DNA from: Edolisoma coerulescens
Lineage: Eukaryota; Chordata; Aves; Passeriformes; Campephagidae
DNA length: 64,000 bases
Assembly: GCA_013397115.1 (NCBI GenBank)
Contig: VWZW01000501.1
Coordinates: forward strand, 269,199 to 333,198
Reading direction: 5' to 3'
The position numbers and the translations under genes were made by a program. Below, piece by piece: positions 59,646 through 64,000 of this stretch; within the stretch, counting starts at the first letter, position 1; each line of letters begins with the position of its first letter. The notes below the pieces were generated by a model. That model saw only the letters and a program-made list of their open reading frames with translations, did not search any database and was not told the origin of the DNA.

Positions 59646-61009
59646 CAAAATTAAATATTAAAAAAATCACTAAATTCAATCTTTCTTCAACACAAACACA
59701 AAATAATTTCACGTTTCCAACACCTGTTCTCCACCTCTCACAGGCCATAGGCTAAAAGTGTTCAACTTCACCTCAGGAATACCCAAATATTCTGTCCCAG
59801 AGCCTTGAAACAAGGGCACAACCACCAACCTACACCTGGTAGAGCAGCTACAACACACAGAGAGAAACGTGTGTTCGTGACATCACTACTGATTTGCATT
59901 TGAACTAATTTTATTCAAATTTCACTAAGTCAGACCCAGCTTGGGAGAAATCAGCCACAATTCTGCCTTTTCAAAGCCAGGACAAAAATTCCTTTCTGCT
60001 GCCATCCTCTATCAAGACATGAGGGGAAAACAAATAAATTTGTTATCAATGCTGGGTGTGGGGATTAGGAAAGCAACAGCCAAGGAAGCTGCAGCCACTG
60101 CAGTTATCACCCCCTGAATAAAGTGTTCCTCTTCCAAATTCACCATTTCAATTTCTAATAGTAAATTTTCCCGGTGGGCTGACCTTGCTTTCAGAACCAA
60201 GGGGAAAAGCCTGATAAAATTTAACAGGATGAGAGTTAGAGGAGTTTTATCAGCTTCCAAAAGCTTCAGTTGACAAATTCAGAATTAACTTTGCCATGAT
60301 AGTTTGCACGTACTTTACTCGGTGAAGTATTTACCAGCACTTCCTCATGTAAAACACTCTTTTTCTTGAAATTTCCTCTATATTCTCCCTTTTTCCCCCC
60401 CCCAAATTTCCTCCTGTCTGAAACTCTAGTCCCCATTAAATCTAAATTAAGTGTATGTACATTGGCATTGAGCCATCAGTGCTGAACTATTCCCAGGAAC
60501 AAATATTAAGTTACAAAAAAGAAATATTACCAGAAAGCTGGGAAGCTGGGGATAAACCACAGCAGGACCAAGGAATGTGGCCACTTCTCCTCCCCCAAGC
60601 AGCACCTGGAAGTTGGATCAACACGGGAATATTTTACAGCCACTTTGCCACTACCTGGGGGAGGGGATGGGGAGCCAGGTTCTGCCAGGCAATGGAAAAT
60701 ATTCCATTAAAGGAATCCCATTAATATTCCATTAAAGCCAGGCTCCCACCAATTCCAACCCAGCGCTTTTGGTGGATCTCCCAGAGAATTCCAGGGGCTG
60801 GAAGTGCCTCCTTCAACTCTTAAACTGAGGACCAGGATGTGGTGTGTCCGGGAGGGATGTCCTCCCACCTCCATTCCCAGTTCCCTGGTGACTCCAAAGG
60901 GGACAGGCTGGATCCATGAGGTTCCACAGTGGGTCACAACTCCTGGAGCTCTAGGCTTGGGACCAGGGGGCTGGGAAGCTGGGAAGGCACTGGGGGTGCT
61001 GGGGACAGT

Positions 61010-61618
61010 GGCTGAACAGGAGTCCAGCTGTGCCCAGGTGGGCAAGAGGCCACTGGCACCTGGCTGGCACCAGCCCTGGCATGGCCACAGCCCCAGGGCA
61101 GGGATTGTCCCCTGTGCTGGGCATGGCTGAGGCCACACCTGGAATTCTGCTCAGGTTTGGGCTCCTCCAAGACAGACCCTGAGGGGCTGGAGCGTGTCCA
61201 GGGAAGGGAATGGAGCTGGGAAGGGTCTGGAGCACCAGGAGAGGCTGAGGGAGCTGGGAAAGGGGCTCAGCCTGGAGAAAAGGAGGCTCAGGGGGGCCCT
61301 TGTGGCTCTGCACAACTCCCTGACAGGAGGGGGCAGCCGGGGGGGTCGGGCTCTGCTCCCAGGGAACAGGGACAGGAGGAGAGGGAACGGCCTCAGGCTG
61401 GGCCAGGGGAGGCTCAGGGTGGACATCAGCAGGAATTTCCCCATGGAAAGGGTGCTCGGGCCTTGGAACTGCCCGGGGAGGTTTGGAGTGCCCATCCCTG
61501 GAGGTGTCCAGGGAATGACTGAATGGGGCACTCAGTGCTCTGGGCTGGGGACGAGGTGGGGATCAGGCACAGCTTGCTGATCCTGGAGCTCTTTTCCAAG
61601 GATCAATTCTGTGAAATC
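61010..61618 (+). mobile_element. CR1 3' fragment with end of the second ORF
   Basis: CTGTGCCCAGGTGGGCAAGA, GGGATTGTCCCCTGTGCTGG, CTCAGCCTGGAGAAAAGGAG and the end TTCCAAGGATCAATTCTGTG follow the CR1 order from near the end of the reverse-transcriptase ORF to the tail. It reaches further 5' than the 41 kb copy. Confidence 0.85.
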
Positions 61619-62654
61619 CCAGTTACCCCAAACATTTTTAACCCCTCAGACCTCCTGCAGCCCATTGCCAGAGCAGCTCTTTAACTGTGCCCCTTTTCCA
61701 GGGGCTTCCAGGTGGTTTGACCACCCCAGGGCAGACCCCACTTCGGTCCCCTGATCCCACAATCCCACCAGACACCTGCTCCTGCTGGATAAATGAAACT
61801 ACAGCTAAAAATTATCTCATTTTCCTTCAAAAAAGGGAGCAAAAGCCTTGAGCATCCCTACAAGCACTTGCCTGGAAGTGGCTCCAGTACTGGAACACGC
61901 AAAAAAAAAAAACCTCATTACAGACAACTAAAGATATAAATTTAAAGCTGATTAGATAAATTACATTAAATATCTCTGCCAATACTCTTACTCAGAATTG
62001 ATACACTTAGCACAGAATTCAATCAGCCTTTGTTTAATTAAGTAAATTAATATTTGTAAGCAACTAAATTAAATTCACCTGAATTCCAGATTAGCTTTTC
62101 CACACACAAGTTTAATGTAATTTAATTAATCTATTTTAAAACATTAATTCCGAATAATTCTTCTGAGCAGTGCCTTGTAAACAAAGCTATTTACTGAAAT
62201 ATCTGATGGCTTTCCCAAGTCACGGGGCAGCATTCCAAAGTGGATAATCAAACCCATCCAATGCCTTGTAAACATAGGAAAAGATGCACAAAACATAAAT
62301 CTTCCCTCTCGTATTAATTAGCGAGGGTAAACATTATCTTTAAAAAAAGAAAAACATATTCCAAAGCTCTGCTTGGAGTGTGGAACTGCACTGCTCTGGC
62401 TGCAGCAGCTGAGCTCTCTTGGACATTTCCCAGTGCTATTGATAAATTAAATAACTTCCCTCAGATTCCAACTTGCCCCGTGGCAAATATTCCCTGCTGA
62501 TTGTGTGGGAGAACCTGGAAAATGCCATTTCCCTCTGCCCACCCCGAGAGCCCCAAGTGTTCCTCCTCTTCTTCATTCCACTTTTCCTTGAAAGTGATTA
62601 AAGGCAATTCTCCAATATGGAATTTCTGTTACAAAAATCTTTATGCAACCACGT

Positions 62655-62875
62655 TTGGAATCATGGAATTGTTTGGGTGGGAAGGGACCTTGAGGATCAT
62701 CCCATTCCACCCAGGGACACCTTCCACTACCCCAGGGTGCTCCAAGCCCCGTCCAACCTGGCCTCGGACACTTCCAGGGATGGGGCAGCTACAGATTCCC
62801 TGGGAAATCCATCCCAGGGCCTCATCACCCTCATTCCTTCCCAATATCCCATTTCTCTCTGCCTCTGTCCATGTA
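62655..62875 (-). mobile_element. CR1 3' fragment
   Basis: Inverted tail GGAATCATGGAATTGTTTGG, GGAAGGGACCTTGAGGATCA, CACTTCCAGGGATGGGGCAG and TTCCTTCCCAATATCCCATT. Short internal deletions are visible. Confidence 0.85.
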
Positions 62876-64000
62876 AAACCACTCCCCTTGAATGAATTTA
62901 GTTGATTCATTGAGCCCAGCAGCCCATTTTCCTGAACCAAAGGGACAAAGGTCCTTATCCTGCAAAAACTCTGATTTAGTGACACTTTTCAAGGTTTTCC
63001 AAAGCTTGTGAACACCAAGGCCAGCCCAGGGACAGGAATAAATCCAGCACAGGCCAGGACTGATCTCCGTAAGACCCCAAGCTGCAGAGGGATTATGTTA
63101 TAAACATCAGCCACCCTCTCCAGGGAAGGTGCAGAGGACAAAATACTCATTAATTCGGTTTTCATTTAAATCCCTGAGGTCTCATCCCTGCAGGCAAACA
63201 GCCCAGAGGGGCACTGAGATATCTCTGGGCAAGGAATAATCCACACTTAACTCCACTTGGGAAGCAAACTGTGGAATGCCAGCAAAGCAGCACCCCAGGA
63301 ACAGGACAGAACTGTCCCAGTGAAGGTCTCCAGGAAGAACCACCCCCCTCTGGAGGCTCCAACCCGGCTGGCCTGGCCCAGCTGTGACCCCTCTGGAGTG
63401 TCCTGGGGAACAACCTCGGGAGCAGCTCCAGGGACACAACTGGGAATGTTGGGATAACTGGATACATGAAGTATTCCCGGGAGTTACAAAGCTCAGGACA
63501 CAACAATAATTCTCTGTTCAGTCTCGCTCTGTGACTTGAAACAATTTCCTAACCCTGAGCCTGGCTTTTCCTCCACGATAAAATCACTCTGGTTGGCAGC
63601 TGGAACGGAGCCTTCCTGCACTAATTCCCAGTTCCCAGAAAAGCCACACCAGTGCAAATGTAGCAGAATAAAAAGCAACAATTTGAAAGCACGCAGGACT
63701 CACTGTAAATCCAATCCTTTGAGCCCCAGCTCTCTGCAGCCCATCACAACGTGAGTTAAAACTCATTTGGGGAGGAAAAGATCAGGTTTACACTCCCTTC
63801 TTACTACCCAAAACTACAAAGGAGAATGATTTTTCTTAGCATCTGTTTGGCCATCACCCTTCTTTTCAATCTGCTTTAAAAGGCAAGGAAAAACAATGTG
63901 TTTCAATTAAATTTCATAGTAAAACCACACAAACATCTCAGTTGAACAGTTTAAAAATGAGTGTCATAACAGACAAGCGGCTTTGGTTCAGCTAAATCGG

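Larger units (their letters stand above)
58140..64000 (-). other. BANP upstream intron (5' of the start-codon exon)
   Basis: Apparently intronic. CR1 fragments lie at 59568-59645, 61010-61618 and 62655-62875, and a C-run at 60393-60402. No CpG-island promoter or recognisable non-coding exon was seen, so the transcription start is probably above base 64000. Confidence 0.6.

Noticed and set aside
58140..64000. Search for a CpG-island promoter and first exon of BANP
   Set aside because: No CpG-dense segment outside the CR1 at 61.0-61.6 kb was seen, so no promoter is called.
1..64000. CRISPR arrays, operons, prophage or other prokaryotic systems, tRNA and rRNA genes
   Set aside because: None seen. 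The repeats lack spacer structure, and the exon-intron gene and CR1 elements show vertebrate nuclear DNA.

Overview
This window looks like nuclear DNA from a bird, most likely a neoavian and possibly a songbird. The evidence is a vertebrate gene split into small exons by long, AT-leaning introns, at least 19 fragments of CR1-type LINE retrotransposon (many keeping the avian CR1 3' tail), and no mammalian SINEs. Two single undetermined bases (14373 and 45037) show it is an assembled contig. Nothing bacterial, viral or CRISPR-like was seen.

One protein-coding gene is supported: BANP (BTG3-associated nuclear protein, also called SMAR1 or BEND1), on the minus strand. Ten coding exons were assembled by hand. 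They run from the start exon at 57996-58065 to 8374-8418, and every junction has AG/GT borders and compatible phase. Together they give 1,311 nt, or 437 codons. An upstream 5'-UTR piece (58066-58139) is inferred from a strong acceptor. The first promoter/UTR exon lies beyond base 64000 or is unrecognised, and the last coding exon(s) lie below base 1. The protein has a short acidic start, a basic nuclear-localisation-like patch, a coiled coil, a serine/acidic linker, a BEN DNA-binding domain split over two exons, and a Gln-rich C-terminal region.

Layout from high to low coordinates: 58.1-64 kb is the upstream intron with three CR1 fragments. 55.6-58.1 kb holds three exons (start, NLS-like patch, coiled coil). 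43.1-55.6 kb is a 12.6 kb intron. 42.05-43.06 kb holds two exons 713 bp apart. 33.5-42.05 kb is a CR1-rich intron. 33.2-33.5 kb is the main BEN exon. 19.4-33.2 kb is a 13.8 kb intron. 19.2-19.4 kb is the second BEN exon. 8.4-12.6 kb holds three Gln-rich exons. 1-8.4 kb is part of the next intron.

I found no new gene system. The observations most worth checking are: an inverted pair of very similar CR1 copies (41.1 kb and 61.0 kb) that bracket exactly the first five coding exons; the fact that these exons plus the UTR piece would form a 738-nt circle with an uninterrupted frame; two pairs of local direct duplications of an unidentified sequence; a 15-bp-arm hairpin just downstream of the start exon; and a weak 5' splice site after coding exon 2.
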